Notes: generated by a model not told the origin, from the letters alone. DNA of 64,000 nucleotides from Azospirillum sp. TSH64 (GCF_003116035.1 NZ_LGQW01000015.1:862096-926095), one strand, 5' to 3'. Positions 1 through 8,637 are shown, counted from the stretch's first letter. Program-made: numbers and translations.

Positions 1-479
1 GGCGCCCGGCCGGGGCGGCCGGCGGGCTGGGCCGAGAGCTGCGAGGACGAGAGCTGCGGCGGCTGGCTGCCGCCGGACCGGCGAGCGGATGGGGTCGGCT
101 GCTGCTTCGGTTTCGGCAAGGAGATCCTTGGAAGGGAGAGGGACGGCAGGGTGAAGCCGGGCAGTTTGAAGTTCGGCAGCTTGAAGCCGGGCAGGCCGCG
201 GGACCGGCGGCGGGGCTGCCTGAAGGGTGTCGGCGGCGGGGCGGCCGACGGCGGCGGGGACTTGCGGCGCGGCTTGCCCTTGCCGGCGGCCGCCAGCCGG
301 TCGCGGGCAAGCTCGACCGCCTTGGCGGCGAACAGGCGCGCGAACTCGCCGGCCGTCAGCCGGTCGAGCGGCGACGGGTCTTCGCGGGTGCGGACCGGGC
401 GGGGACCGGCGTAGAGCTGGCTGCTCCGGCGCTGGTCCGTCCCATGGTCCGTCTGGTGGTCCGGTCGGTCGGCGGTCAC
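1..479 (-). CDS. Proline-rich protein of unknown function, N-terminal part only
   Basis: An open frame runs on the minus strand from a GTG at 479 off the left edge of the window, about 159 codons with very strong GC3 bias, so I read it as real coding DNA. An in-frame TGA at 543-545 limits the start, and the GTG is the only usual start codon after it; the Shine-Dalgarno is weak. The first 30 residues are polar. A helical stretch follows (LTAGEFARLFAAKAVELAR), then a Lys/Pro-rich linker and a repetitive run of the type PGFKLPNFKLPGFTLP. The repeat resembles no catalytic domain I know and could be a surface or scaffold linker. The C-terminal part is missing, so the function is unknown. Confidence 0.6.
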   Translation of the reverse strand, partial: MTADRPDHQTDHGTDQRRSSQLYAGPRPVRTREDPSPLDRLTAGEFARLFAAKAVELARDRLAAAGKGKPRRKSPPPSAAPPPTPFRQPRRRSRGLPGFKLPNFKLPGFTLPSLSLPRISLPKPKQQPTPSARRSGGSQPPQLSSSQLSAQPAGRPGRA

Positions 480-805
480 GGCGCGCTCGCTGGCCCTGTC
501 AGGTCTGGGTGGTGAGTGCGGGAAACGTTCCCGCTTCGATCCTCATACGCTCACAGCCGCTTGGCCGGAAGACCGGTCAGGGACTGACGATTATTTGTCT
601 CCCGACCGTGGCGAAAGGATGACTCTATCCGAAATTTCGGGGGCCTCCCTCTCCCCCCCGGGGAGAGGGCCGGGGTGAGGGGGATGCAAAGCGTGACGTC
701 ACTTGGCGCGCAGTAGCTTCCGATCCTTGCCAATCCTCGCCGCGCGTCCCCCTCACCCTAACCCTCTCCCCGGGGGGAGAGGGGATCCGAGGCGGGAGGG
801 GCAGG
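480..805. other. Intergenic region between the left-edge gene and the kinase gene
   Basis: No convincing gene is present. The segment lies between the divergently placed start of the left-edge gene and the 3' end of the kinase gene. Its only clear structure is the palindromic repeat pair at 645-786. Confidence 0.6.
645..786. repeat. GC-rich palindromic repeat pair (BIME-like), copy 1
   Basis: The left arm contains CCCCCCGGGGAGAGGG followed by CCGGGGTGAGGGGGATGC. The right arm contains GTCCCCCTCACCCTAACCC followed by CTCTCCCCGGGGGGAGAGG. The arms are near inverted complements separated by about 60 bp, and each arm is itself palindromic. The same two-arm unit recurs at 6829-6944, 8700-8901 and 62722-62840. 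This is the organisation expected of REP/BIME elements; no REP-associated transposase is present in the window. Confidence 0.8.
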
Positions 806-2263
806 TCACAGCGGCAGCGTCACCGTGGCGCGCAGGCCGCCCCCACTGCGGTTCGCCAGGGTCACGTCGCCGCCATGGCCGCGGATGACGCTGCGGGCGG
901 TGGACAGGCCGAGACCGACGCCGCCGGTGTCGCGGGACCGCGAGCGCTCCAGCCGGTAGAAGGGGGCGAAGACCTTCTCGAACTCCGCTTCCGGGATGCC
1001 GGGACCGTCGTCGTCGATGTGGATCAGGGCATTGGCGTGGGCCTGGGAGTGGGCGCCGTCCGGGCCGGTCTCCAGCCGGACGGTGAAGCCGCCGCCATAT
1101 TTGATCGCGTTGTCCATCAGGTTGGCCAGCGCCCGGCGCAGCGCCACGGTGCGGCCCTCCGCCACCGCATGGGCGGGGCCTTCATAGACGGCGCGATGGC
1201 CGGCGTCGACGCGGTCGTCGCACAGGCTCTGCAGCAGGTCGGCAAGGTCGAAGCGGCCGCGCGGCTCGCGCTGGGCGTCGTCGCGGGCGAAGGCCAGCGT
1301 GGCGGAGATCATCGCCTCCATCTCGTCGAGGTCGGCCAGCATCCGGCGCTGCATCTCCGGATCGTCGACCAGCTCGGCACGCAGGCGAAGCCGGGTGATC
1401 GGCGTGCGCAGGTCATGGCCGATCGCCGCCAGCATCTGGGTGCGGTCGGCGACGAAGCGGGCGAGGCGCGCCTGCATCCGGTTGAAGGCACGGGTGGCGG
1501 CGCGCAGCTCCAGCGGCCCTTCCTCCGGCAGCGGATCGGCCTGCCCGTCGACGCTGAGCCGTTCGGCGGCGGCGGCGAAGCCGGCCAGCGGCGCCGTCAC
1601 CCGGCGGGCGGCGAGCAGCGACACCAGCAGGATCACCGCGACGATGGCGCCCATCCACAGCACGAAGCGGACGATGCCGAAGGGGCCGGGCAGCGGCTCG
1701 CCGCCGGTGAAGCTGAGCCAGGAGCCGTCGCCGAGCCGCACCGACAGCCGGACATGCGGCCCCCAGTGCCGGGGCTCGTCGCCCGCCATGAAGGGCGGCG
1801 GCGGCGGGGCGTCTTTACGGGGCGGCCGCTGGATTTCGATCAGGATGTTGCGGTCGGCGGTGTCGAGCTGCTCGCTCAGCCGGCGCTTCAGCCCCTCGAA
1901 CCGGCCGCCGGCATAGGTGCCGGGCGACAGCGGCGGCGGCCGGTCGGGGCGCAGCTCGACCCGCAGGACGGGGTCGTCGATGGCGCGCACCACCCGCTCG
2001 CGCCCCTGCGGCGGCGTGCTCTCAACCAGCTGGACGATGGCGGTGACACGCTGGATCAGCACGTTGGGGCCGTGGATCGGCGGCCCCTCGCTGCGGTCGG
2101 TCAGATAGACCAGCGCGCTGATCGCCTGGGTCAGCAGCAGGGCCAGCACCACCGTCAGGGCGATGCGCGCGGCGAGGCTGTCGGGGAAGCGGACGGGCAG
2201 CCGGCGGAAGGCGCCGCGGCGGCGGGCGAGCCTGGATTTGGCCGTATCCGGCTGGGCGGTCAT
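806..2263 (-). CDS. Two-component sensor histidine kinase, EnvZ-like
   Basis: A 485-residue inner-membrane kinase. Two membrane segments lie at about residues 32-53 and 198-220, with a periplasmic sensor between them that contains a proline-rich run (APPPPPF). HAMP follows at about 218-270. The HisKA motif is GHDLRTPITR, with the phospho-accepting His near residue 284. The HATPase domain has an intact N box (NLMDNAIKYGG), G1 box (DDDGPGIP) and G2 box (GGVGLGLS), so it should be active. Its ATG at 2263 overlaps the last 4 bases of the response-regulator gene, so the two are translationally coupled. The signal is unknown; the divergent Spy-like gene suggests envelope stress or metals (inference). 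Confidence 0.93.
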   Translation of the reverse strand: MTAQPDTAKSRLARRRGAFRRLPVRFPDSLAARIALTVVLALLLTQAISALVYLTDRSEGPPIHGPNVLIQRVTAIVQLVESTPPQGRERVVRAIDDPVLRVELRPDRPPPLSPGTYAGGRFEGLKRRLSEQLDTADRNILIEIQRPPRKDAPPPPPFMAGDEPRHWGPHVRLSVRLGDGSWLSFTGGEPLPGPFGIVRFVLWMGAIVAVILLVSLLAARRVTAPLAGFAAAAERLSVDGQADPLPEEGPLELRAATRAFNRMQARLARFVADRTQMLAAIGHDLRTPITRLRLRAELVDDPEMQRRMLADLDEMEAMISATLAFARDDAQREPRGRFDLADLLQSLCDDRVDAGHRAVYEGPAHAVAEGRTVALRRALANLMDNAIKYGGGFTVRLETGPDGAHSQAHANALIHIDDDGPGIPEAEFEKVFAPFYRLERSRSRDTGGVGLGLSTARSVIRGHGGDVTLANRSGGGLRATVTLPL

Positions 2264-3003
2264 GGCGCCACACCGCCGTTACTGACGGTGGGCGTGAAGA
2301 GATAGCCACCGCCGCGCACCGTCTTGATCAGCGTCGGGTCGGCCGGATCGGGCTCGATCTTGCGGCGCAGGCGGCTGACCTGCACGTCGATGGAGCGGTC
2401 GAAGGGAACCGCCGAGCGGCCGCGCGCCAGATCGAGCAGCTGGTCGCGGGTCAGCACCCGCTGCGGATGCTCGACGAAGGCGACCAGCAGGTCGTATTCG
2501 CCGGCCGACAGCTGGACCAGCACGCCGTCGGGCGAGCGCAGCTCGCGCTTGGTGAGGTCGAGCGACCAGCCCTCGAAGCGCAGCACCGTGCCGGCAGCCG
2601 CCGGCGCGCCCGCCACCGGCGGGGCGGAGACGCGGCGCAGCACCGCCTTGATGCGGGCCAGCAGCTCGCGCGGGCTGAAGGGCTTCGCCAGGTAATCGTC
2701 GGCGCCCATCTCCAGCCCGACGATGCGGTCGGTCTCCTCCCCCATGGCGGTCAGCATGATGACGGGGGTCTGCGCCGTCTGCGGCGTCGCGCGCAGGCGG
2801 CGGCACAACGACAGCCCGTCTTCCCCCGGCAGCATCAGGTCGAGGACGATCAGGTCGACGCGGGCGCCGTCGAGCGTGCGCATCATCTCCGCCCCGTCCC
2901 GGACCCCGGTGACCCGGAAGCCGTGCTTGGTCAGGAACTGGGCGACGAGGGAGCGGATTTCGCGGTCGTCGTCGACGACGAGGAGGTGGGGCGTGCGGTC
3001 CAT
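2260..3003 (-). CDS. OmpR-family response regulator
   Basis: A 247-residue cytoplasmic transcription factor. The receiver domain covers residues 1-120, with acidic residues VVDDD, phospho-acceptor Asp in LIVLDLMLPGEDG (about residue 56), the conserved Thr in MLTAMGEE, and Lys in YLAKPFSPRE. A winged-helix DNA-binding domain (about 145-240) ends in IDVQVSRLRRKIE and TVRGGGYLF, typical of OmpR/PhoB. It is the first gene of the pair with the kinase at 806-2263. Paired GTTAC boxes lie 46-88 bp upstream and could be its own operator, which would also place it in control of the divergent Spy-like gene (inference). Confidence 0.95.
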   Translation of the reverse strand: MDRTPHLLVVDDDREIRSLVAQFLTKHGFRVTGVRDGAEMMRTLDGARVDLIVLDLMLPGEDGLSLCRRLRATPQTAQTPVIMLTAMGEETDRIVGLEMGADDYLAKPFSPRELLARIKAVLRRVSAPPVAGAPAAAGTVLRFEGWSLDLTKRELRSPDGVLVQLSAGEYDLLVAFVEHPQRVLTRDQLLDLARGRSAVPFDRSIDVQVSRLRRKIEPDPADPTLIKTVRGGGYLFTPTVSNGGVAP

Positions 3004-3048
3004 GGCCCCATGATCGGGCGCCGCGCCGCGGGCGTGAAGGGGAAATGT

Positions 3049-3091
3049 GTAACGCCCGGTTACGGAGGCGCCCGCGGTTACACTCTGTTAC
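3049..3091. promoter_or_regulatory. Candidate response-regulator operator: four GTTAC boxes
   Basis: GTAAC at 3049-3053 and GTTAC at 3059-3063 form an inverted pair. GTTAC at 3077-3081 and 3087-3091 form a direct pair. Within each pair the half-sites are exactly 10 bp apart, about one helical turn, as expected for tandem binding of OmpR-family dimers. The cluster sits between the divergent response-regulator and Spy-like genes. Assignment to this regulator is inference. Confidence 0.5.
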
Positions 3092-3245
3092 CAAATGACC
3101 GGTTTGCGGACATTCGACCGCAACGTTCGGCGCCCATTGTCTGGTCATCGGGACAACGGCGGCGACACAGCCGGCACCGTCCCAACGGAATAAGCCCCCT
3201 CCATCCGGGGTTTAGACAGCACCAACACACCGAGGAGTCGACACC

Positions 3246-3839
3246 ATGAAACGCGCCCTTCTGACGTCCGCCCTGCTGGTCGCCGGTCTCGGCGTGGCCG
3301 TTCCGGTCTTCGCCCAGGGTGGTCCGGCCGGCGGCCCGCCTCCCGGCGGTCCCGACCGCCACTTCGCCCGCATGTGCGAGGACCAGGAGGCCCGTCTGGC
3401 CGGCAAGCTGGCCTATGCGGAGAAGAAGCTGAACATCACCGAGCAGCAGCGCGCCGCCTGGACCAAGTTCGCCGACGCCGCCCGCTCCAGCCTGAAGCCG
3501 ACGCAGGATCTGTGCGTCAAGTTCAAGGACGCCCCGCCGCCGGCAGCCCTGCCGCAGCGCCTTGAACGCGCCGAGCAGATGATGCAGGCCCACCTGCAGC
3601 AGGTCCAGACCGTCCGCCCGGCCCTGACCGACCTCTACGCCCAGCTGACGCCCGACCAGCAGAAGCAGGCCGACCGCATGCTGAACCCGGGACCGGGCGG
3701 CATGGGCGGCCACCATATGGGCCCGCACCATGGCGGCCCGGGCGGTTGGGACCATGACGGTCCGCGGCATGGCATGGGTCCGGGCAAGGGCCCCGGGCCG
3801 GGCCCGGCGCCGGCACCGCAGGAGCCGCCCAAGGGATAA
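3246..3839 (+). CDS. Spy/CpxP-like periplasmic protein with a Gly/His/Pro-rich tail
   Basis: 197 residues with a Sec signal peptide (MKRALLTSALLVAGLG..VFA, cleavage near 23). The mature helical core (about 40-150) contains KLNITEQQRAAW, the LTxxQ-type motif of Spy/CpxP periplasmic chaperones and metal sensors, plus two cysteines (MCEDQ, DLCVKF). The last 45 residues are low-complexity, rich in Gly, Pro, Met and His (GGHHMGPHHGG), which looks metal-binding. The start has a good Shine-Dalgarno (GAGGAG) 8 bp upstream. It is divergent from the kinase-regulator pair and followed by its own terminator, so it is a likely target of that system, as spy and cpxP are in enterics (inference). Confidence 0.8.
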   Translation: MKRALLTSALLVAGLGVAVPVFAQGGPAGGPPPGGPDRHFARMCEDQEARLAGKLAYAEKKLNITEQQRAAWTKFADAARSSLKPTQDLCVKFKDAPPPAALPQRLERAEQMMQAHLQQVQTVRPALTDLYAQLTPDQQKQADRMLNPGPGGMGGHHMGPHHGGPGGWDHDGPRHGMGPGKGPGPGPAPAPQEPPKG

Positions 3840-3900
3840 CGTAACACAAAGACTCCCGGCGGCGATCCCAAGCCCCCCAACGCAGCCGCCGTGAGCCCGA

Positions 3901-3932
3901 GGGCCGCCGAACCCCCATTCGGCGGCCCTTTT
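3901..3932 (+). terminator. Intrinsic terminator of the Spy-like gene
   Basis: GGGCCGCCGAA and TTCGGCGGCCC form an 11-bp stem around a short C-rich loop, followed by TTTT. It lies 62 bp after the stop codon. Confidence 0.85.
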
Positions 3933-4225
3933 CGTCTCCAGACTCTCGTTTCCAGCGTCTTTCGCTTCGCCCCGAAATCCGGGATCACTCCCATGAGCGC
4001 GTTCGATCTTTCCCCGCTGTTCTTCAGCCTGTCGGTCATCAAGCAGGATTACCTGCTGATCCTCGGCATTGCCCGGAGCGGGCTCCGTTCGCTCCGCGCC
4101 GGCCGAGCATTCTCCCTGCGGCATTAGCCGTCCGGCGGCGACCGGACGTCCAGACCAGCGCAATCGCCATACATCGCCAAGCCGCCGCTTGCATTGCGGC
4201 CTCGCGCACCCCAAAGCTTAACCCC

Positions 4226-6778
4226 ATGACGTCGTCCATGGCTTCGGCCACTCACGCTTCGGCGGGCGGCGGTCTCGGGCGGGGGGGCCGTGTGGTCGCC
4301 GTGCTGGGGCCGACCAACACCGGCAAGACCTATCTGGCGATCGAGCGCATGCTCGGTCACCGGTCCGGAATGATCGGCTTTCCCCTGCGCCTGCTGGCGC
4401 GGGAGAACTATGACCGCATCGTCGGGATCAAGGGGAAGAACGCGGTCGCCCTGGTCACGGGGGAGGAGAAAATCCTGCCCCCCAACCCGTCCTACTGGGT
4501 CTGCACCGTCGAATCGATGCCGCTGGACCGTGCGGTCGATTTCCTGGCGGTGGACGAAATCCAGCTCTGCGCCGACCCGGAGCGCGGCCACATCTTCACC
4601 GACCGGCTGCTGAACGCCCGCGGCATGGTCGAGACCATGGTGCTGGGATCCGATTCGATGCAGCCGATGATCCGCCGGCTGGTGCCGAAGGCGGAATTCA
4701 TCAGCCGGCCGCGCTTCTCGCAGCTGACCTATGCTGGCCACAAGAAGCTGACGCGCCTGCCGCCGCGCTCGGCCGTCGTCGCCTTTTCCGCCACCGACGT
4801 CTATGCCATCGCCGAGATGATCCGGCGCCAGCGCGGCGGCACCGCCGTGGTGCTGGGCGCGCTCAGCCCGCGCACCCGCAACGCGCAGGTCGGGCTCTAT
4901 CAGGCGGGCGAGGTCGATTATCTGGTGGCGACCGACGCCATCGGCATGGGGCTGAACATGGACGTCGACCATGTCGCCTTCGCCCGCATCGTCAAGTTCG
5001 ACGGCTTCGCCCCGCGCCGCCTGCGCCCCGCCGAGGTGGCGCAGATCGCCGGCCGCGCCGGCCGCCACATGCGCGACGGCACCTTCGGCACCACCGACGA
5101 GGTGGGGGAGCTGGACGCCGACCTCGTCACCCGCGTCGAGAACCACGAGTTCGAGACGGTCAAGGCCTTGTCCTGGCGCAACAGCGAGCTGCGCTTCGAC
5201 ACGCCGGGCTTCCTGCTGAAATCGCTGGAGGAACGGGCGCCGCTCGCGGAGCTGTCCCGTGTGCGCGAGGCCGACGACCATCTGGCGCTCCAGGCGCTGG
5301 TGCGCGATCCCGACATCATGGATCTGGCGCGCGGCCGCGACGCCGTGAAGCTGCTGTGGGAGGTCTGCCAAGTCCCCGACTTCCGCAAGGTGCTGTCGGA
5401 TGCCCACACCAAGCTGCTCGGCCAGATCTTCCGCAGCCTGCGCACGCCGTTGCGCCGGCTGGACGACGACTGGGTGGCGAAGCAGATCGCCCGGCTCGAC
5501 CGCACCGAGGGCGACATCGACGCGCTGGTCGCCCGCATCGCCCACATCCGCACCTGGACCTACATCTCCAACCGGCCGACCTGGCTGAAGGACCCGCTGC
5601 ACTGGCAGGAGCGCACCCGCGCCATCGAGGACCGGCTGTCCGACGCCCTGCACGAGCGGCTGACCCAGCGCTTCATCGACCGCCGGTCCGCCACGCTGGC
5701 CCGCACGCTGAAGGACGGGCGCTCGCTGCTGGGCGGCGTGCGCGCCGACGGCGAGGTGGTGGTGGAAGGGCATGTCGTCGGCAAGCTGGAGGGCTTCCGC
5801 TTCGTTCCCGACGCGCCCGACCGCTCCGACGAGGCGAAGTCGCTGCTGACCGCCGCCCGGCGGGCCTTGCGCGACGAGCTGGCCAAGCGGCTGCGCGCCT
5901 TCGAGGCGGAGCCGGACGACGCCTTCGCGCTGGGGGCCGACGGGGTGCTGAGTGCGGATGGCCTGCCGGTGGCGCGGCTGGCCGCCGGCCAGTCGGTGCT
6001 GGCGCCGCTGGTGGTGCCGTTCGACGACGGCATGCTGGACCAGGCCCAGCGCGAGCGGGTGCGGGCACGGCTGGAGCGCTGGCTGAAGGACCACATCGCC
6101 GCCCGGCTGAAGCCGCTCTTCGCGCTGTCCGCGGCGAAAGGGCTGTCGGGGGCCGGGCGGGGGCTGGCCTTCCAGCTGGTGGAGGGACTTGGGGTTCTGC
6201 CCCGGCAGCCCGTCGCCGACATGGTCGAGCGGCTGGAGCGCGAGGACCGCAAGGCGCTGACCGGGCTGGGCGTCCGGCTCGGGGTGTCGCACCTCTATCT
6301 GACCGCGCTGGCCAAGCCGGCGGCGGTGACCTTGCGCGGGATGCTGTGGGCGGTGTCGAAGGGCCATCCGCTGCCGGTGCCGATCCCGCCGCCCGGCCGG
6401 GTGTCGGTGGAAGCGCCGCCGGTGAAGGAGGGCGGCGCGCCCGCTGGTTTCTGGGAGGCCATCGGCTATCCGCTGGCCGGCGGGCGGGCGCTGCGCGTCG
6501 ACATGCTCGACCGGCTGGAGACGGAGCTGCTGACCGCGTCCAGAGCCAATGCACCGATCCGCGAGGTGGCGCTCGGCCAGCGCGTCGGCCTGTCGGCGGA
6601 GGAGCTGGGGGCGGTGCTGGCCGGGCTCGGCTATGTGCGGATGGTGGCCGAGGATGGCGCGGTGACCTGGAAGCGGAAGCGGCCCTCCCGCCAGCAGCAG
6701 GGGAACCGGCAGCGGCGCGAGAAGCCGACCAACGAGGACCATCCCTTCGCCAAGCTGCGGCAGCTGTCGGGGATGTGA
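4226..6778 (+). CDS. SUV3-like superfamily 2 RNA/DNA helicase
   Basis: 850 residues. The N-terminal helicase core has Walker A GPTNTGKT (about 28-35), Walker B DEIQ (about 110), SAT in FSATDVYA, and helicase C-terminal motifs ATDAIGMGLNMD and QIAGRAGRH. GPTNTGKT plus DEIQ identifies the SUV3 branch, the ancestor of the mitochondrial degradosome helicase; bacterial members occur mainly in alphaproteobacteria. The C-terminal half (about 450-850) is helical with a basic tail (KRKRPSRQQQ) suited to nucleic-acid binding. A role in RNA turnover is expected from the family but not proven for bacterial copies. It may be co-transcribed with hslR despite the repeat between them. Confidence 0.9.
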   Translation: MTSSMASATHASAGGGLGRGGRVVAVLGPTNTGKTYLAIERMLGHRSGMIGFPLRLLARENYDRIVGIKGKNAVALVTGEEKILPPNPSYWVCTVESMPLDRAVDFLAVDEIQLCADPERGHIFTDRLLNARGMVETMVLGSDSMQPMIRRLVPKAEFISRPRFSQLTYAGHKKLTRLPPRSAVVAFSATDVYAIAEMIRRQRGGTAVVLGALSPRTRNAQVGLYQAGEVDYLVATDAIGMGLNMDVDHVAFARIVKFDGFAPRRLRPAEVAQIAGRAGRHMRDGTFGTTDEVGELDADLVTRVENHEFETVKALSWRNSELRFDTPGFLLKSLEERAPLAELSRVREADDHLALQALVRDPDIMDLARGRDAVKLLWEVCQVPDFRKVLSDAHTKLLGQIFRSLRTPLRRLDDDWVAKQIARLDRTEGDIDALVARIAHIRTWTYISNRPTWLKDPLHWQERTRAIEDRLSDALHERLTQRFIDRRSATLARTLKDGRSLLGGVRADGEVVVEGHVVGKLEGFRFVPDAPDRSDEAKSLLTAARRALRDELAKRLRAFEAEPDDAFALGADGVLSADGLPVARLAAGQSVLAPLVVPFDDGMLDQAQRERVRARLERWLKDHIAARLKPLFALSAAKGLSGAGRGLAFQLVEGLGVLPRQPVADMVERLEREDRKALTGLGVRLGVSHLYLTALAKPAAVTLRGMLWAVSKGHPLPVPIPPPGRVSVEAPPVKEGGAPAGFWEAIGYPLAGGRALRVDMLDRLETELLTASRANAPIREVALGQRVGLSAEELGAVLAGLGYVRMVAEDGAVTWKRKRPSRQQQGNRQRREKPTNEDHPFAKLRQLSGM

Positions 6779-6828
6779 GCCGGTTTTTTTGAGGGGTGGA
6801 ATGAACGCACAATCGATCAGCGCTTTTT

Positions 6829-6944
6829 CCCCCTCTCCCCCCCGGGGAGAGGGTCGGGGTGAGGGGGATGCACTGCGTGCCTTCCCGAGAATCCTCGCCG
6901 TGCGTCCCCCTCACCCTAACCCTCTCCCCGGGGGGGAGAGGGGA
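6829..6944. repeat. GC-rich palindromic repeat pair (BIME-like), copy 2
   Basis: The left arm has CCCCTCTCCCCCCCGGGGAG then AGGGTCGGGGTGAGGGGGATGC; the right arm has GTCCCCCTCACCCTAACCC then CTCTCCCCGGGGGGGAGAGG. It fills the gap between the helicase and hslR. The small arm-to-arm difference (TCGGGG left, CTAACC right) is the same as in copy 4, so left and right arms are distinct conserved half-units. Confidence 0.85.
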
Positions 6945-6964
6945 TCATCGGCGGAGGGTGCGCG

Positions 6965-7417
6965 ATGAGCAACACCGACAGCGAAGACTCCACCCCCGGC
7001 CGGCTGCGGATCGACAAGTGGCTTTGGTATGCGCGCTTCTTCAAGACGCGCAGCCTCGCCGCCAAGCTGTGCAACGACGGGGGCGTGCGGCTGTCGGGGA
7101 CGGTGGTGACCAAGGCGCATGCGGCGGTGAAGCCGGGCGACGTGCTGACCTTCGCCCAGGGGCGGCACATCCGCGTCATCAAGGTGGTGGCGCTGGGCAG
7201 CCGCCGCGGCCCGGCGCCGGAGGCCCAGGCGCTGTACGAGGATCTCGCCCCTCCCGTGCCGGAGGAGCGCCTGCAGGATCCCTACCGCGCGCCGTTCCAG
7301 CCGCCGGGCGCCGGGCGGCCGACCAAGCGCGACCGCCGGGCGATCGACGCCCTGCATGGTGACGGCCCGATGGGCGATGGGCCGATGAGCAATGTTTGGC
7401 AAAGTGAGACCGATTAG
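6965..7417 (+). CDS. hslR: S4-domain RNA-binding protein, Hsp15 (HslR) family
   Basis: 150 residues. The S4 fold covers about residues 13-75 (RIDKWLWYARFFKTRSLAAKL, then VRLSGTVVTKAHAAVKPGD), close to Hsp15, which binds stalled 50S subunits that still carry nascent chains. The tail after about residue 100 is basic and proline-rich, as in alphaproteobacterial members. The last residues contain a small tandem repeat (GDGPMGDGPMSN) that looks like recent slippage. It follows the SUV3-like helicase on the same strand, so both may act in RNA or ribosome quality control (inference). Confidence 0.9.
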   Translation: MSNTDSEDSTPGRLRIDKWLWYARFFKTRSLAAKLCNDGGVRLSGTVVTKAHAAVKPGDVLTFAQGRHIRVIKVVALGSRRGPAPEAQALYEDLAPPVPEERLQDPYRAPFQPPGAGRPTKRDRRAIDALHGDGPMGDGPMSNVWQSETD

Positions 7418-7510
7418 GCGGCGATGCTGATTGTTGCTCGAAAAAAGTGAGACCGCCTCTTAAACGGAGGCGGGACCACCCCCATCTGGGAAGGCTGGAT
7501 AACCGACCAG

Positions 7511-8614
7511 ATGCGACAAGCGAGCACGATCATGAGCGAGAAGACCCGACCTTCGAGCCTTTCCGCCCCCTCTTCAGCGAAGCGCAGCGCCCGCGCTGCG
7601 ACCGCCGTGGCGGTTGCGCTGGTGATGGCGCTGGCCGCCGGAACCGCCGACGCCCGCGCCGGCAAGAGCAGCTCGTCCGGCAGCCGCGGCAGCCGCACGA
7701 CCGAGGCGCCGGCCGCCACCTCCACTGCCCCCAATTCCGTGTCGCCGATGGAGCGTTCGACCGCCCCGGCGGCGTCGCCCGGCATGCAGCGCCCCGGCGC
7801 CGCGGCCACCGCCCCGGCGGCGGCCCCCTCGCGCGGCTTCTTCGGCGGCGGCTTCATGTCGGGCCTGATGGGCGGCCTGATCGGCGCCGGCATCGGCGCG
7901 ATGCTGTTCGGCGGCGGCTTCTTCGAGGGGTTGGGCAGCTTCGCCGGCATCCTGGGCTTCCTGCTGCAGATCCTGCTGGTCGTCTTCCTGGTCCGGCTGG
8001 CCATGCGCTTCTTCCGCAACCGTTCGCAGACCGCCAACACCGCGGCGTCCGGCGGTCCGCTCGGTGGAAACCGGCCGGCCTATGCCGGCGGTCCGCAGGG
8101 CGACCAGATGAACCGCGAGGCGGCCGACGCCGGCTACAACCCGATGGGCAACCGCGGAATGGGCGGCGGCAATGCCGGCCCGGCCCAGCGCCGTCAGGCG
8201 GCCGACGAGATCGGCATCCAGCCGGCCGACTTCGAGTCGTTCGAGCGGCTGCTTGTCACCGTCCAGACCGCCTACGGGCGTGAGGATGCCGAGGCGCTCC
8301 GCGCCGCGACGACGCCGGAGATGTTCTCCTACTTCAACGACGATCTGGCGGAGAACCGCAGCCGCGGCGTGGTCAACAAGGTCAGCGACGTCCGCCTGCT
8401 CCAGGGCGATCTGGCCGAGGGCTGGCGCGAAGGGGCGCAGGAATACGCCACCGTCGCCATGCGCTTCGCGCTGACCGACGTCACGGTGGACCGCGCCAGC
8501 GGCAAGGTGATCGAGGGCAATGCCTCGCAGCCGACCGAGGCGACCGAGCTGTGGACCTTCGTCCGCCCGCGCGGCGGCCAGTGGCAGCTGTCGGCGATCC
8601 AGCAGGCCAGCTGA
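7511..8614 (+). CDS. Tim44-domain membrane-associated protein
   Basis: 367 residues from ATG 7511, or 360 from ATG 7532; the Shine-Dalgarno spacing does not clearly favour either. Order: an N-terminal hydrophobic segment (about 30-50), a low-complexity Ala/Pro/Thr stretch, a glycine-rich membrane region (GGFMSGLMGGLIGAGIGAM) continuing into a strong helix (LGFLLQILLVVFLVRLAMRFF), and a C-terminal Tim44-like domain (about 230-365). Bacterial Tim44-domain proteins are related to the mitochondrial import motor subunit; in Caulobacter one associates with the inner membrane. The exact role is unknown. A strong terminator follows. Confidence 0.85.
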   Translation: MRQASTIMSEKTRPSSLSAPSSAKRSARAATAVAVALVMALAAGTADARAGKSSSSGSRGSRTTEAPAATSTAPNSVSPMERSTAPAASPGMQRPGAAATAPAAAPSRGFFGGGFMSGLMGGLIGAGIGAMLFGGGFFEGLGSFAGILGFLLQILLVVFLVRLAMRFFRNRSQTANTAASGGPLGGNRPAYAGGPQGDQMNREAADAGYNPMGNRGMGGGNAGPAQRRQAADEIGIQPADFESFERLLVTVQTAYGREDAEALRAATTPEMFSYFNDDLAENRSRGVVNKVSDVRLLQGDLAEGWREGAQEYATVAMRFALTDVTVDRASGKVIEGNASQPTEATELWTFVRPRGGQWQLSAIQQAS

Positions 8615-8637
8615 GGCCTCTGTTCCTCTGCAATGCG

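Noticed and set aside
875..2305. Long plus-strand frame opposite the histidine kinase
   Set aside because: It is a mirror of the kinase gene caused by high GC; residue make-up (Gly/Ala/Arg/Gln-rich) fits no protein family and the minus-strand frame has all kinase motifs.
3993..4127. Small plus-strand ORF of 44 codons (MSAFDLSPLFFS..) before the helicase
   Set aside because: No Shine-Dalgarno, it lies in an intergenic stretch after a terminator, and codon bias is weak. Kept only as a remote possibility.
7398..7473. Direct repeat AAAGTGAGACCG and hairpin CCGCCTC/GAGGCGG after hslR as an IS footprint
   Set aside because: Only 12 bp and one hairpin; no flanking duplication or transposase trace.
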